Positions 35,190-44,770 of a stretch of 64,000 bases of DNA are shown piece by piece (the first letter of the stretch is position 1; each line of letters begins with the position of its first letter). Made by a program: the position numbers and the translations under genes. A model generated the notes under the pieces. The model was not told the origin of the DNA, did no database searches, and saw only the letters and a list, made by a program, of their open reading frames with translations. The DNA is taken from NCBI GenBank assembly GCA_044224515.1, contig JBGAKH010000002.1:1-64000 (forward strand), given 5' to 3'. The DNA is from JBBATK01 sp044224515 (GTDB lineage: Bacteria; Bacteroidota; Ignavibacteria; Kapaibacteriales; NICIL-2).

Positions 35190-36245
35190 CTAGGCTAATG
35201 CGCTGAGTAACTTGTGGCGTATAACTTCAGGTCGGTACATGTGCAGTGCTTGATCCGCGTGGGTAATCACTGACTGATAATGCTCAGGATCATCAATAAT
35301 GCGTCGTGCTTTCTGTGCTGCTGCTTCTACATCGAAAGGCGTATCGACCGTGCAGTCAGGAAACAGAATTGCGGCGTGGCCGGTACTTCTGGTACTGATG
35401 ATCGGCACACCGAGCGCTGCCGCATCGAGAACATGACGTCCCCAGGTATATCGATCATCCAGATTCAACCACAACAAAGCAGTGGCTGCATGTCTGTAGT
35501 AATCACTGAACCAGCGTTCAGCATGCACCTCAAGATTATGTCGAGGATACATACGCGATGCTCTCTGTAGCAACACACCTTTGTTCAAGAGTGTTCCGTG
35601 TTTACGATAGTTGCTCGACACATTGCGCAAGCGTCTGCTGAGCTGCTGTTCATAGCCACTCATGGGCAATCGAAGCACCTGTCCAAGGTGCACTTCTGTC
35701 CAGCGCGAGAGTACAAACGGACACACATGAATACGTCGCTCGCGCTGTTGCGTCTGAACCCTAAGACTCTTCACACCTTCCACCGGATAGGGAATGCCGA
35801 TATAGTGTACCGGTGTGTGCGTCAACAATTGAATCGCTTCGGTCGCATGTACGTTTATACAATTGATGAGGTCCACACTATCAAAGAGCTCGCGTAAATA
35901 CTCGCGCGGTCTCAAGTAGTCACGCATGTCACCTTCAAGCAGACACACTACCTTTGTGTTGGCAGAGCGCTTTTGCATCATGCCGAGCAGCTTCTTCAGA
36001 TGAGTCGGCTGCTCAATGCGATTGGTATTGAGAATAACCAACTCATGCGAGTCAATGTCACTCTGACGTAATTCATCATGGCTACTGTAATCACCATCCA
36101 AAGCGTAAACCCACGCTTCGATGCCGCTGACATGGGCTGCCTCATGAGCACGATCGTGGGCACTCCAGCGTCCGGGATTCCCCCCAACAACCAAGGTACA
36201 AGGAGTTGTATTATGTAGAAGTTCTTGAGAACTCATTGAGCGCAC
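35190..36245 (-). CDS. GT-B-type glycosyltransferase
   Basis: 351 residues. The C-terminal half has WGRHVLDAAALGVPIISTRS (residues ~268-287), the 'E/D..a.G.P.i.t' donor-site pattern of GT4-type enzymes, followed by a typical helix-strand ending (RARRIIDDPEHYQSV type). The N-terminal half starts with a glycine-rich strand-loop, LVVGGNPGRWSAHD. The expected catalytic 'E-x7-E' is only partly kept (Asp for the first Glu), so activity is probable but not certain. It lies 4 bp upstream of the GT-A-like gene and is translationally linked to it. Start alternatives Met1 or Met4 are equivalent. Confidence 0.65.
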   Translation of the reverse strand: MRSMSSQELLHNTTPCTLVVGGNPGRWSAHDRAHEAAHVSGIEAWVYALDGDYSSHDELRQSDIDSHELVILNTNRIEQPTHLKKLLGMMQKRSANTKVVCLLEGDMRDYLRPREYLRELFDSVDLINCINVHATEAIQLLTHTPVHYIGIPYPVEGVKSLRVQTQQRERRIHVCPFVLSRWTEVHLGQVLRLPMSGYEQQLSRRLRNVSSNYRKHGTLLNKGVLLQRASRMYPRHNLEVHAERWFSDYYRHAATALLWLNLDDRYTWGRHVLDAAALGVPIISTRSTGHAAILFPDCTVDTPFDVEAAAQKARRIIDDPEHYQSVITHADQALHMYRPEVIRHKLLSALA

Positions 36246-36436
36246 AGCTAAGTGTCAGCAAAATCATTGCATTCGCGTACGGAGTGATTGGCATGTACCC
36301 CACTTCTTCAACCCGCTGCTTCGCAGCTACACCCCAAAGAAGAGGCAAATATACAGTGAGGATCGAGTATTGAACACCCAAGATGATGTCGCCTTTTTTG
36401 TCACGATAGCGTGTTTTTATCGACAAACGTGAAGCT

Positions 36437-36787
36437 CTACGTTGCATCAATAGTTGCACGTAATGCGTCCGGCACCATGACGCACAGAGGATCAAGTACG
36501 ACTTCAGCGTACTCCGCATCGATACACTCCATCCACATCGCTACGTGGTATCGGTCTACATCGTGACTTGAATCGGCAACCCTGGCGACTGAGCCGTTGC
36601 GAATCGAGAACCAATACAAATACAGATCCCCTTGCTGCTCTTCTTGAAAAATTGTCTCGAAGACCATGCTTTCACGCTCAAAGGTCTCAAGCACTTCGGC
36701 CATTCGTGTATTCAAAGTCTGCACCCACTCACGGGCTTGCATATGCTTATCTGCTTTGACTTTGAAGCGTGAGAGTTCTACATTCAT
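36437..36787 (-). CDS. DUF6176 family protein
   Basis: 116 residues. MNVELSRFKVKADKHMQARE, then FIFQEEQ-like 'VFETIFQEEQQGDLYLYWFS' (~42-61) and HVAMWMECIDAEYAEVVLD (~81-99) match the DUF6176 pattern of a ferredoxin-like small domain. Function unknown, cytoplasmic. It is divergent from the T9SS propeller gene and may be a stand-alone unit. Confidence 0.75.
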   Translation of the reverse strand: MNVELSRFKVKADKHMQAREWVQTLNTRMAEVLETFERESMVFETIFQEEQQGDLYLYWFSIRNGSVARVADSSHDVDRYHVAMWMECIDAEYAEVVLDPLCVMVPDALRATIDAT

Positions 36788-36995
36788 AGTGTTGCACGAT
36801 TTGTGATTCGTAGAGCGAAGAGCTTGCCATGGGCGTACTACTACCCGAATCGGAATCTACGCATCCCTCTATTCTCAATCTCATGAATCTCTCGTCCGGC
36901 ACTGTTATGGTATTGCTAAGGTAATCCGTAGTGTATAGGTGCGAGATTGCTCTTGTCAAACTCTGGCAATGCAATCATCACAAACCGAACACCTC

Positions 36996-39299
36996 ATGAA
37001 AGCGCTCTTCTCGACAATCGTATTCTTACTTAGCACAGCACACTACGTTCATGCGCAAATACCTGCTCCTGTGGCTCGAGGACAAGGTTCTTCAAGCGCA
37101 AAGGAAGTGCGGGGATTGAGCAACAGCCAAACTTCCTTGCTCCTCGCTTCATACAATACCACGAATACGCTGAGTGTTTATGACATGAAGTCGCATTATG
37201 AGACAAAGCTGCCATCAATGGCAGGAAATCGATTTCGTGCCACGATTCAAAATGGGCGTTACGTCATCTCTCGTCAAGATGGTAGTAGCCTTCTCATGGA
37301 TTCCATGTACTACGATCTCCAAACAAAGCGCTCAATTCATCTCATGTGTGACGACTCAAATCGCATCTATCGCGCATGTCCCCACTCCATTGATGCAAGC
37401 AACACATACATAGTGAGCTACTCTACGACCAAAGAGTCCCCAATCTATACCACTTCTAAAGGTCTGTGGACCGCTTCAATCTACGAGCTCGCCACCGGCA
37501 AGAAAGTGTCAAGTGTGAAAACCTACTGCCCTACCGCTTCCACTGTCTCGGTCCCATATGCTCAAGTCGTGGATTGCAGTTTTGACTTCGACTCGCATAT
37601 CCTGGCGCAGGCAGTGCTTTGCAACAATTACTACCCTTTACTTTCCCTCGTTACCATTACGGACTTCGAAACGCTGCAGACTCAGGAGTTCGACATATGC
37701 GCTTTGACCGGAACAGCATACTTCAATGCGTTCAATGTATTCGCCGACCACGGGATAGTACGTGTAATCGCATTGGAAAGTTCAGGAAACAAGCGGCATG
37801 TCTTTGAATTCGCAAAAGAAAAGAGTCATTGGAAAGTGATCTCGCATAACACCTGCTCTTTGTCAAGTGAACTGTACTACAGCACAGTTGCTACTACATA
37901 CAGCTACGACTTAAAAACCCTCTTTAACGCTGCAGCTTTCTACAATTACAACTACGCCTTGCCCAATAGTATTGAGTATAAGATTCAGCTCGTCAATCTC
38001 CTTACCGGATCCGTTTATCGTACTGCCGACACAGTATCAAAAACACTTCAGTTTGGCTCTGTATTCTTCGGCGAGCATGACACCTGTTTGTTGTACTCCG
38101 CCAACAGCAAAGCGGAAGTCTATATGTCTCTTCTCCGCGATTCGAGACGCACAAAACTATATCCAACGGGGACTAGCTCTACGTGTGCAATGAGTTTTGC
38201 ATCCAACGGCACTTCCACACTACTGAGTACGGTTGACCACTTGGGCAACGAGCTAGACTGGGATGTGGACCATCTAGACAGCGTGATACTCAAACAGAAT
38301 AACTACGCAGGCAACGTCTCCTTTACTCCCGGAATCTCGGACTATTGCCCACTGAATCATCTAATCCATGATGCGGTTTCTCTCTCAGATCTCCAATCCG
38401 GTCGTGCGAGGTACTATGCTCCCAATGGAACGCGACTAGCGCGCTTTAGTGCGGGTGGGGACTCGGTTATCGTAGCAAGCACATTCGGCATCCACGTCCT
38501 CTCGTCGGCATGGTACACTGTCCTTGATTTCATGGGTCTCGACGCACCGGTGACTTGCATGTCGTACAACAAAAGCACCGGTCTTATCGCCGCAGGTCTC
38601 GATAATGGTACGGTTCAGCGTGTAGATCTTGCCCGGCGGCAGACAGAGCAGTTCCTCGGTCCTAGCGCTGCACCAAAGTGCGTGGCGCTTTCACTCTCAG
38701 GCAAGAAAGTCGCGGCAAGCGACGCCAATTATCTTTTTGTATGGTACAGCGGCACGCAACGAGCGCACGTTATTTTCAATATTGCTTCGATCCGCGCTTT
38801 GGCATTTTGCGAAGATGATCGATTCGTTTTAGTTGCCTCAGATTCGGGGGTCTACATCGTGAACGCTGAAACGGCTCAAGTGATGTGTCATTGGACAAAT
38901 CAAGATAGTCCAATAGTGCGCTTCGAGATCTCGGTTGATAATACCTGGATTGCAGCACTTAGTCAGGACGGGACGATTCAACTGTGGAAGCTCAATCAAT
39001 TCTCTTTGTTCTCAGCCACTTCTGCGATTAATTATTCTAGCGAGCACAGTTCCGCGTCTTCATACGGTCTTTTCACTTCAAACGGAATCCTTAAGCTTGC
39101 AGTGCCGGCAGACGCAGGTCCAATCTTCTCTGTTGTCTTGTACGATCTTCAAGGAAAAGCACACTCGCCTTTTCGGTGGCACACTGTCGATTCCGAACTA
39201 CAAATTGAACTCGGTGATATCCCGCAAGGTTGGTACGAAGTCGTGATGAAATCAGATCGCAATGAATACAAGCAAGCCCTGCTCCATCAGCAACAGTAG
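36996..39299 (+). CDS. Secreted beta-propeller-like protein with T9SS-like C-terminal domain
   Basis: 767 residues from the ATG at 36996 (MKALFSTIVFLLSTAHYVHA); the open frame extends 19 codons upstream without support. Signal peptide of about 22 residues. The body is a long WD40/YVTN-like propeller (TLLSTVDHLGNELDW, YNKSTGLIAAGLDNGTVQRV, VSVDNTWIAALSQDGTIQLW-type blades). The tail (LKLAVPADAGPIFSVVLYDL ... GWYEVVMKSD) is a short, diverged T9SS type-A domain. It resembles the products at 4857 and 41543. Function unknown; a surface adhesin or binding protein is likely. It converges on the propeller gene at 39414. Confidence 0.7.
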   Translation: MKALFSTIVFLLSTAHYVHAQIPAPVARGQGSSSAKEVRGLSNSQTSLLLASYNTTNTLSVYDMKSHYETKLPSMAGNRFRATIQNGRYVISRQDGSSLLMDSMYYDLQTKRSIHLMCDDSNRIYRACPHSIDASNTYIVSYSTTKESPIYTTSKGLWTASIYELATGKKVSSVKTYCPTASTVSVPYAQVVDCSFDFDSHILAQAVLCNNYYPLLSLVTITDFETLQTQEFDICALTGTAYFNAFNVFADHGIVRVIALESSGNKRHVFEFAKEKSHWKVISHNTCSLSSELYYSTVATTYSYDLKTLFNAAAFYNYNYALPNSIEYKIQLVNLLTGSVYRTADTVSKTLQFGSVFFGEHDTCLLYSANSKAEVYMSLLRDSRRTKLYPTGTSSTCAMSFASNGTSTLLSTVDHLGNELDWDVDHLDSVILKQNNYAGNVSFTPGISDYCPLNHLIHDAVSLSDLQSGRARYYAPNGTRLARFSAGGDSVIVASTFGIHVLSSAWYTVLDFMGLDAPVTCMSYNKSTGLIAAGLDNGTVQRVDLARRQTEQFLGPSAAPKCVALSLSGKKVAASDANYLFVWYSGTQRAHVIFNIASIRALAFCEDDRFVLVASDSGVYIVNAETAQVMCHWTNQDSPIVRFEISVDNTWIAALSQDGTIQLWKLNQFSLFSATSAINYSSEHSSASSYGLFTSNGILKLAVPADAGPIFSVVLYDLQGKAHSPFRWHTVDSELQIELGDIPQGWYEVVMKSDRNEYKQALLHQQQ

Positions 39300-39413
39300 C
39301 GCATGATAAGCAAAAAGACAACGTGTAGCCTAAGTGAATTCGCTCGACATCCCCTGCAATCAACGTATCATAACTGCAGCTTCACAATGACGCGAAGCAC
39401 ACTACTCGAATAC

Positions 39414-41495
39414 TTAACGCATCACACATAGGGTATAGACTCTCAATTCAGATCCGGCATGAATAGAAAGCGTGTATGTGCCACTGAATAAACTGCTCAC
39501 ATTGAGAGCTATACCTTGTGTCGTGATTTCCGGAGGTTCGCAGGAGCGTGTTAAAACCGAGCGGCCCAGTGCATCTCGAATTTCGCAGTAGACATGCGAC
39601 GCAGGATGAACGTGAAAGCGGACATGTACTTGATCGGAACATGGATTGGGATGCACGGATTCCCATGCGTCTTCATGGACTTCCGGAGCCACATCTGTTT
39701 GAGTCGATTCAAGACGAGTATGGTATATAGAGCCACCGATCGTTCCAACATACAATGTGCTATCTGAGTGGAGCATGCAAAAGGCGACGACATGCTTGAG
39801 ACCTGGAGCAGTGGTAGTCCAATGCGTGCCCATATCCGTACTTTGAATGACACCGTGTGCGGTAGTGCCAACATAGAGAGTAGAACCTATTACGTGAAGA
39901 TCATAAATACCCCAGTCGACCAAATCTCCATACGCAATCGTCCAACTTTCACCATAGTTGGTTGTCTTGTAAACGCCATTTCCAAACGTCGCTGCAAACA
40001 CCGTTGAGTCCATCACAGCCAGACCATACACCTCCTTATCAAACTCCGGAAATCCAACACTTGTCCAACTATCACCGTTATCCATACTGCGGAAGATCTC
40101 TCCGGCATAACCTCCAACAAACATCACTCCGTTCGCGTTGAGCATTTTCGTCATATGAAGTGTCGTAAGACCATTGGAGCAAGCCTGCCAGGTCTTGCCA
40201 CTGTCCAAACTGCGAAACACCCCACCATCTTTGGTACAAACGAACAACAACGAATCTTTGGCGAGTAATCCGGTGTACATGGTGATGTACTGTTGGCCAA
40301 AGGTTGTTTGCAGGGCTTCCCAGTGCTCACCTAAATCGGACGATCTGTAGACATCGTACACTGTCGTAAGGTAGAGATCCTTTCCCAGCCGTGCGAAGCT
40401 GCGTACATTTTGTGCGGCTAACACACTGTTACATTCGTCCCAAGTTTCTCCCCTATTCGTACTGCGCGCAACTCCGTAGCCGTCACCAATCGTCCCGGCA
40501 AGAAGCACGGAATCTTGCATGTACATACATCCTATTAACTGCGTCGGCAAACCGCAATTGGTCCAGTGTTGTCCTTGATCGATGCTCCTGTAGACCCCGT
40601 TTCCGAAACTCGAGCAGTAGTATGCCGAATCAGTTCCGCAGAAATTCATCACTGACACATACTTAGGCAGTGTTTCAATTTGTGACCACTTATGACCACT
40701 GTCATCCGACATCCATCCGCTATTCAGGGTTGCCGCAAACAAGCGCGTACCAATTCGAAACACATGATTTGCCTGCTGGTCCGCTAGACCAAGCGCTGAC
40801 CATGAACTATCTGAACCGCTTCCTGTAAACAAGCCTTCAAAACGAATCGAAGGATAGAAAACCTTATCGACGCAACTAACGGAGAGTACCTCTTTATCGG
40901 CAAATCCAGCTGAAATCCAGTGCGCACCCCCGTCCATGCTTTTCCATAGTCCATTGGTCTTCGTCGCTCCTATCAGAATTGTGCCATTGCTACATATTGA
41001 GTAAATCGTCTTGGCCGGGTCGGATGCTGAGCGCAGCTGCCAACTATCACCGTTATTCGTTGAGCGGTACACCCCGGCTCCTTCAACGGCTGCATAGACG
41101 GTTGCGCCTTCCGGACATAACGAACTCAATCCGGTGTTTTCAAAGCCGCACACTGTCCAAGTGACTCCTTTGTCGCTCGATCGATACAAGGCCAAAGTGC
41201 TAAAAGTAGCGAAGACGTATGTTGAGTTTGCCGAAAGGATTGTAGCTCCCTGGTACTCGGGACCAATATTCAACCACGTTCGGCCGCCATCTTCGCTCTT
41301 ATACAAAGCTGCTCTAATACTCGAGAAGTCTGAAACGGAAGACGCAAACAAGGTCGAACCTTGTTGCACACAGCGATTCACGTAACCGCCATAGGGTCCG
41401 GCACATTGTTTCCATTGAGCATTGAGAACACAGCTCGTTAAAGCGATTATCGTGATCGCAACGTTAAAGCGGTGCATAGCTATTCTTCTCTTCAT
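39414..41495 (-). CDS. Asp-box (BNR/YCF48-like) repeat protein with T9SS C-terminal domain
   Basis: 693 residues (start at the Met of MKRRIAMHRFNV; a start at Met7 of that peptide is equally possible, and the track Met three codons earlier is also open). Signal peptide ends near VLNAQ. The body has about twelve Asp-box repeats of the S-x-D-x-G-x-x-W kind (SEDGGRTW, SSDKGVTW, STNNGDSW, SMDGGAHW), giving a sialidase-like or sortilin/YCF48-type beta-propeller. No sialidase arginine triad is visible, so a binding role is likelier than catalysis. The tail HPNPCSDQVHVRFHVH ... LSIHAGSELRVYTL is a clear T9SS type-A domain. It lies 47 bp downstream of the propeller gene 41543-44272 in the same direction. 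Confidence 0.8.
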   Translation of the reverse strand: MKRRIAMHRFNVAITIIALTSCVLNAQWKQCAGPYGGYVNRCVQQGSTLFASSVSDFSSIRAALYKSEDGGRTWLNIGPEYQGATILSANSTYVFATFSTLALYRSSDKGVTWTVCGFENTGLSSLCPEGATVYAAVEGAGVYRSTNNGDSWQLRSASDPAKTIYSICSNGTILIGATKTNGLWKSMDGGAHWISAGFADKEVLSVSCVDKVFYPSIRFEGLFTGSGSDSSWSALGLADQQANHVFRIGTRLFAATLNSGWMSDDSGHKWSQIETLPKYVSVMNFCGTDSAYYCSSFGNGVYRSIDQGQHWTNCGLPTQLIGCMYMQDSVLLAGTIGDGYGVARSTNRGETWDECNSVLAAQNVRSFARLGKDLYLTTVYDVYRSSDLGEHWEALQTTFGQQYITMYTGLLAKDSLLFVCTKDGGVFRSLDSGKTWQACSNGLTTLHMTKMLNANGVMFVGGYAGEIFRSMDNGDSWTSVGFPEFDKEVYGLAVMDSTVFAATFGNGVYKTTNYGESWTIAYGDLVDWGIYDLHVIGSTLYVGTTAHGVIQSTDMGTHWTTTAPGLKHVVAFCMLHSDSTLYVGTIGGSIYHTRLESTQTDVAPEVHEDAWESVHPNPCSDQVHVRFHVHPASHVYCEIRDALGRSVLTRSCEPPEITTQGIALNVSSLFSGTYTLSIHAGSELRVYTLCVMR

Positions 41496-41542
41496 AAAGT
41501 ACATGGGAATTCATAGCCTAACATTTGTCGCAGCCGGTACAT

Positions 41543-44272
41543 TCAATGCATCACCTGCACGCGACATGCTTGCGTACGCGTGCTGCTCCGCAGCACGCAT
41601 AGATACACACCGTCTGAGAGTTCTCGGCTGTCGAGAGTAAACACGGCATCTGCGCCAATAGTTTGTGATGCTTGAAGTGTGCAGAGGAGCTGTCCGCGTA
41701 GATCATACACCGATAGCGACAAAGTACCGCGTAACGATTCATCTTCATGCGCATAGATTCTAACCAGATCGCGAGTCGGATTCGGTTGGCAACGCAGACC
41801 GGAGTCATAAGAGTCTTCGCTGTCATGAACTTCAAGACTATTCAGTATACTTTGAGGAATGCTCCAAAAACTCACAACTCCGTTCGTATGTCCCATCACG
41901 ATTTTTCTACCATCATGTGATAGTGCAAAACAGCTCGGTTCTGCGAAGCAAGATCCAAACTCGTAAACAACCTGATGATCGATAAAATCGTACAGAGCCA
42001 TTGGTTTCTCCTTATCACTTCGCATGGCGAGGACATAGCGATTTGATTTTGGAAACATCAACAGACTTGTGGCATCGCTAATCTCCGGAGTCGGAATGAA
42101 GCTAGAGTCCTTCAGATTCCAGCAGCGAGTTGCAGTGAGGAGATAGTCATTCCTGTTGCTGAGACAGCAGAGCCACGAGATACTATCGGGAAGCGTTCGT
42201 TGTAGCTCGAAGGTTGAGGCGTCATAGATGCGTAGAGCACGTCGGTAGGTCGGAACGCGTCCAATGCTATCGTGTCCGATAGTAACAACGAAACGTTCGT
42301 CTGCCGATACTGCACACGAGAATCGAGGATCGGAGCTGTTAACAAGCGCAGTTCCGTCATTCTTCAAAGCACGTGCGCTTGAGTCATCAAGACTGGCGCG
42401 TCGGCCTAGTGTTGCATTGTCATAAAGCCAAGCTCCATGCTCGTACAACAAGCGTAGATAGCGCTCGTTGGGACAAGCCAATACGCGATCCGTGAAATGT
42501 CCGGCACAAAATAGTGTCCACTCTCCGCGAGAACTACTGACGACGTTGTAGTTTATTCGATGCCTCGACTGACCGAGAATGCAATCACTGTATTCGCTAA
42601 AGAGACGTACGTAGGGAATGTACGCGAATCGCGAAGGGCTCAGCGTGGACTGCATTGCATTCCACGTGTACTGCATCATCACGCTGTCTCCCATAACATA
42701 ACTCAAGAGAATATTGTTATGCGCGGTGTCGAGTGATACGGCGCAGGCTCTGGCTTCCGTCCATGGACTATCGATTGTTGCAATCGTTGCACCTTTAGTA
42801 TCCAACTGACGGACAGTGCCCTGGTCATGTACTGCCAGAACATGAACGTCGTTGCTATCAAAGCAAACAGCACCAACGCGCTTCGTAGTGTACAGTTGAG
42901 TCCATTCGATGTCAGGAGAAACATCCGCCACAGTGATGAACTCGGTCTTTATTATATCAATGACTTTGGCAGAGGGCAGGGTAATCTTCAGCTGTACGTT
43001 AAAAGTACCGCTACGGGAGTAAGACTTTTTAGGATCCCGTTCCGAACTCGTTGTACCATCACCAAAATCCCAATGGTAGATCAAGCTATCGCGAAAGGGA
43101 TAAACGAGGGCTTTAAACTGCAACACTTCGTAGAGATCGGGATTGCGTTTTATCGTACTAAAATCACACAAGGGATCGGCAAGAGCCGGGAGTGATGTCC
43201 AATCGCAGGATTGCATTCTATGGTGCAGCCCGTCATACTGCACCAGATACCGACGACCGGCATCCAATTGAAAGTCGAGAAGAGACTCCGTGGAGTCGGC
43301 GCTTGTCGCGCCAACCTCGCTCATGCTTTGTAGATCATAAAGCCGAAGCACTTTGCCATCAGGGTACAAGACAAAGCGCTCATTCACGAAGCACATCTTG
43401 TCTTTGGCCTCAATGATCTTGCCTAGAGTATTCGTTGTATAGTCATAAAGCGAGTCACTGAGAAGAATGAAACGCTCATCCGGGGCAAATGCACCTAGTT
43501 CCAGTGCCTTGTTGGCTTTAAAGAGCACTGAATCATTGAGGCCAACTATTTGCGACAGCGTGGTCGCGATGCTGCCTTCACGATGGTTGTGCGAGGTACG
43601 AATAATTTCATGCACGCAGGCTACACGTCCACTATTACTCACATGCAAGCTGAGATTTCGTCCACGAACAACCTCACTACGTCGTACCTGTCGTCGATCC
43701 ACATCTACTGTAAACAGCGTACCCCAGAAACCATCGATAGAATCAATTGCATTCGTGTACTCTGCCTGCACCGCAAAGGCGATGAAGCCTTGATTCATAC
43801 TTGAAGCGGCCCTACACTGGAGAGTCCCAAAGCTTCCCTTCAAACTGTCAGCAGCTTTGTTTAGAGCAAGGGACAACAACACCGAATCGCGAACAACCGG
43901 TCCAAAGGTGCATCGACGCACCTCGCAAAGACTGTCATGCTCGTTCCAAGCGAGATAGTACATCGCAGAATCACGACCTACAAAAGCCTTGCTAATAACC
44001 CCCGAATAAACAAGAGTAAAACTTAGCGCAGGAGAAGCGGTGATGTATCTAACGGTACTATTTGCTCCACCACTTGTTAGTCCCTCTGAGCTTAGGTTTA
44101 CTAATGATACCACTGCGTTTTGCGACCCAGGAATTGCACTCGGCAATCCGGTTCCCACCTCTGTCCACAAAACTGTCGGATCAATACCGGCAAAACACCT
44201 AAAGCTGGTTGCGATGACAAAACCGCAGACCACGAGTGACCGAACGAACAGCAGAACTCTGTTGCTTCTCAT
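41543..44272 (-). CDS. Secreted WD40-like protein with PKD domain and T9SS C-terminal domain
   Basis: 909 residues. Signal peptide MRSNRVLLFVRSLVVCGFVI with cleavage near CFA. Propeller-like blades flank a PKD domain at ~residues 420-470, recognised by YHWDFGDGTTSSE and a 'GTFNVQLKI' strand. The tail QPNPTRDLVRIYAHED ... GVYLCVLRSSTRTQACRVQV is a T9SS type-A sorting domain. Surface export by T9SS is expected. The length and layout match the products at 4857 and 36996, though only this one has a PKD domain. It is probably co-transcribed with the Asp-box gene downstream. Its promoter should lie near the 44.3 kb palindrome and repeat array. Confidence 0.8.
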   Translation of the reverse strand: MRSNRVLLFVRSLVVCGFVIATSFRCFAGIDPTVLWTEVGTGLPSAIPGSQNAVVSLVNLSSEGLTSGGANSTVRYITASPALSFTLVYSGVISKAFVGRDSAMYYLAWNEHDSLCEVRRCTFGPVVRDSVLLSLALNKAADSLKGSFGTLQCRAASSMNQGFIAFAVQAEYTNAIDSIDGFWGTLFTVDVDRRQVRRSEVVRGRNLSLHVSNSGRVACVHEIIRTSHNHREGSIATTLSQIVGLNDSVLFKANKALELGAFAPDERFILLSDSLYDYTTNTLGKIIEAKDKMCFVNERFVLYPDGKVLRLYDLQSMSEVGATSADSTESLLDFQLDAGRRYLVQYDGLHHRMQSCDWTSLPALADPLCDFSTIKRNPDLYEVLQFKALVYPFRDSLIYHWDFGDGTTSSERDPKKSYSRSGTFNVQLKITLPSAKVIDIIKTEFITVADVSPDIEWTQLYTTKRVGAVCFDSNDVHVLAVHDQGTVRQLDTKGATIATIDSPWTEARACAVSLDTAHNNILLSYVMGDSVMMQYTWNAMQSTLSPSRFAYIPYVRLFSEYSDCILGQSRHRINYNVVSSSRGEWTLFCAGHFTDRVLACPNERYLRLLYEHGAWLYDNATLGRRASLDDSSARALKNDGTALVNSSDPRFSCAVSADERFVVTIGHDSIGRVPTYRRALRIYDASTFELQRTLPDSISWLCCLSNRNDYLLTATRCWNLKDSSFIPTPEISDATSLLMFPKSNRYVLAMRSDKEKPMALYDFIDHQVVYEFGSCFAEPSCFALSHDGRKIVMGHTNGVVSFWSIPQSILNSLEVHDSEDSYDSGLRCQPNPTRDLVRIYAHEDESLRGTLSLSVYDLRGQLLCTLQASQTIGADAVFTLDSRELSDGVYLCVLRSSTRTQACRVQVMH

Positions 44273-44357
44273 CGTTTTTCCGGAGGGTAGTACAATCCAA
44301 ACCGACGCGTTCTAGCAGTAAAATACCAAGTAGAGTGTGAACGCGGTCAACCACCCC

Positions 44358-44385
44358 GTAGAGGCGCAAAATAATGCGCCTCTAC
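44358..44385. repeat. Perfect 11-bp palindrome (REP-like)
   Basis: GTAGAGGCGCA (44358-44368) and TGCGCCTCTAC (44375-44385) pair perfectly around a six-base A/T loop. It lies just left of the 54-bp-period repeat. Palindromes of the GTAGAG(G/A)CGCA kind recur as dispersed elements in several cyanobacterial and FCB genomes, from memory. No U-tract follows on either strand, so it is not a standard terminator. Confidence 0.75.
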
Positions 44386-44398
44386 ATCCCAAAGACGA

Positions 44399-44765
44399 GC
44401 GAGGACAAGTGGTGAGCAAGCGAAGGCACGCGAACAAGCCAAACACCTACGAATGAGCAAAGGCGAGTGAGCAAGCGAAGGCACGCGAGCAAAGGCGAGT
44501 GAGCAAGCGAAGCGCGCGAACAAGCCAAGCGAAGGCACGCGAGCGAAGGCGAGTGAGCAAGCGAAGCGCGCGAACAAGCCAAGCGAAGGCACGCGAGCAA
44601 AGGCGAGTGAGCAAGCGCAGCGCGCGAACAAGCCAAGCGAAGGCACGCGAGCAAAGGCGAGTGAGCAAGCGCAGCGCGCGAACAAGCCAAACACCTACGA
44701 ATGAGCGAAGGCGAGTGAGCGAGCGAAGCTCGCGAACAAGCCAAGCGAAGGTAGGCGAGCGGAGC
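44399..44765. repeat. GC-rich tandem array with 54-bp period
   Basis: About seven units of a 54-bp sequence built from shorter blocks such as GCGAGTGAGCAAGCG, CAGCGCGCGAAC, AAGCCAAGCGAAGGCACGCG and AGCAAAGGCGAG. Some units are cut short (the CCAAACACCTACGAATGAGC blocks near 44440 and 44685). Because 54 is a multiple of three, all six frames are open and 18-residue protein repeats appear on both strands; none is likely translated. It lies directly after the TAG of the CreD gene, ending a few bases before the neighbour's upstream region. No spacers, so not CRISPR. Confidence 0.85.
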
Positions 44766-44770
44766 CGAGC

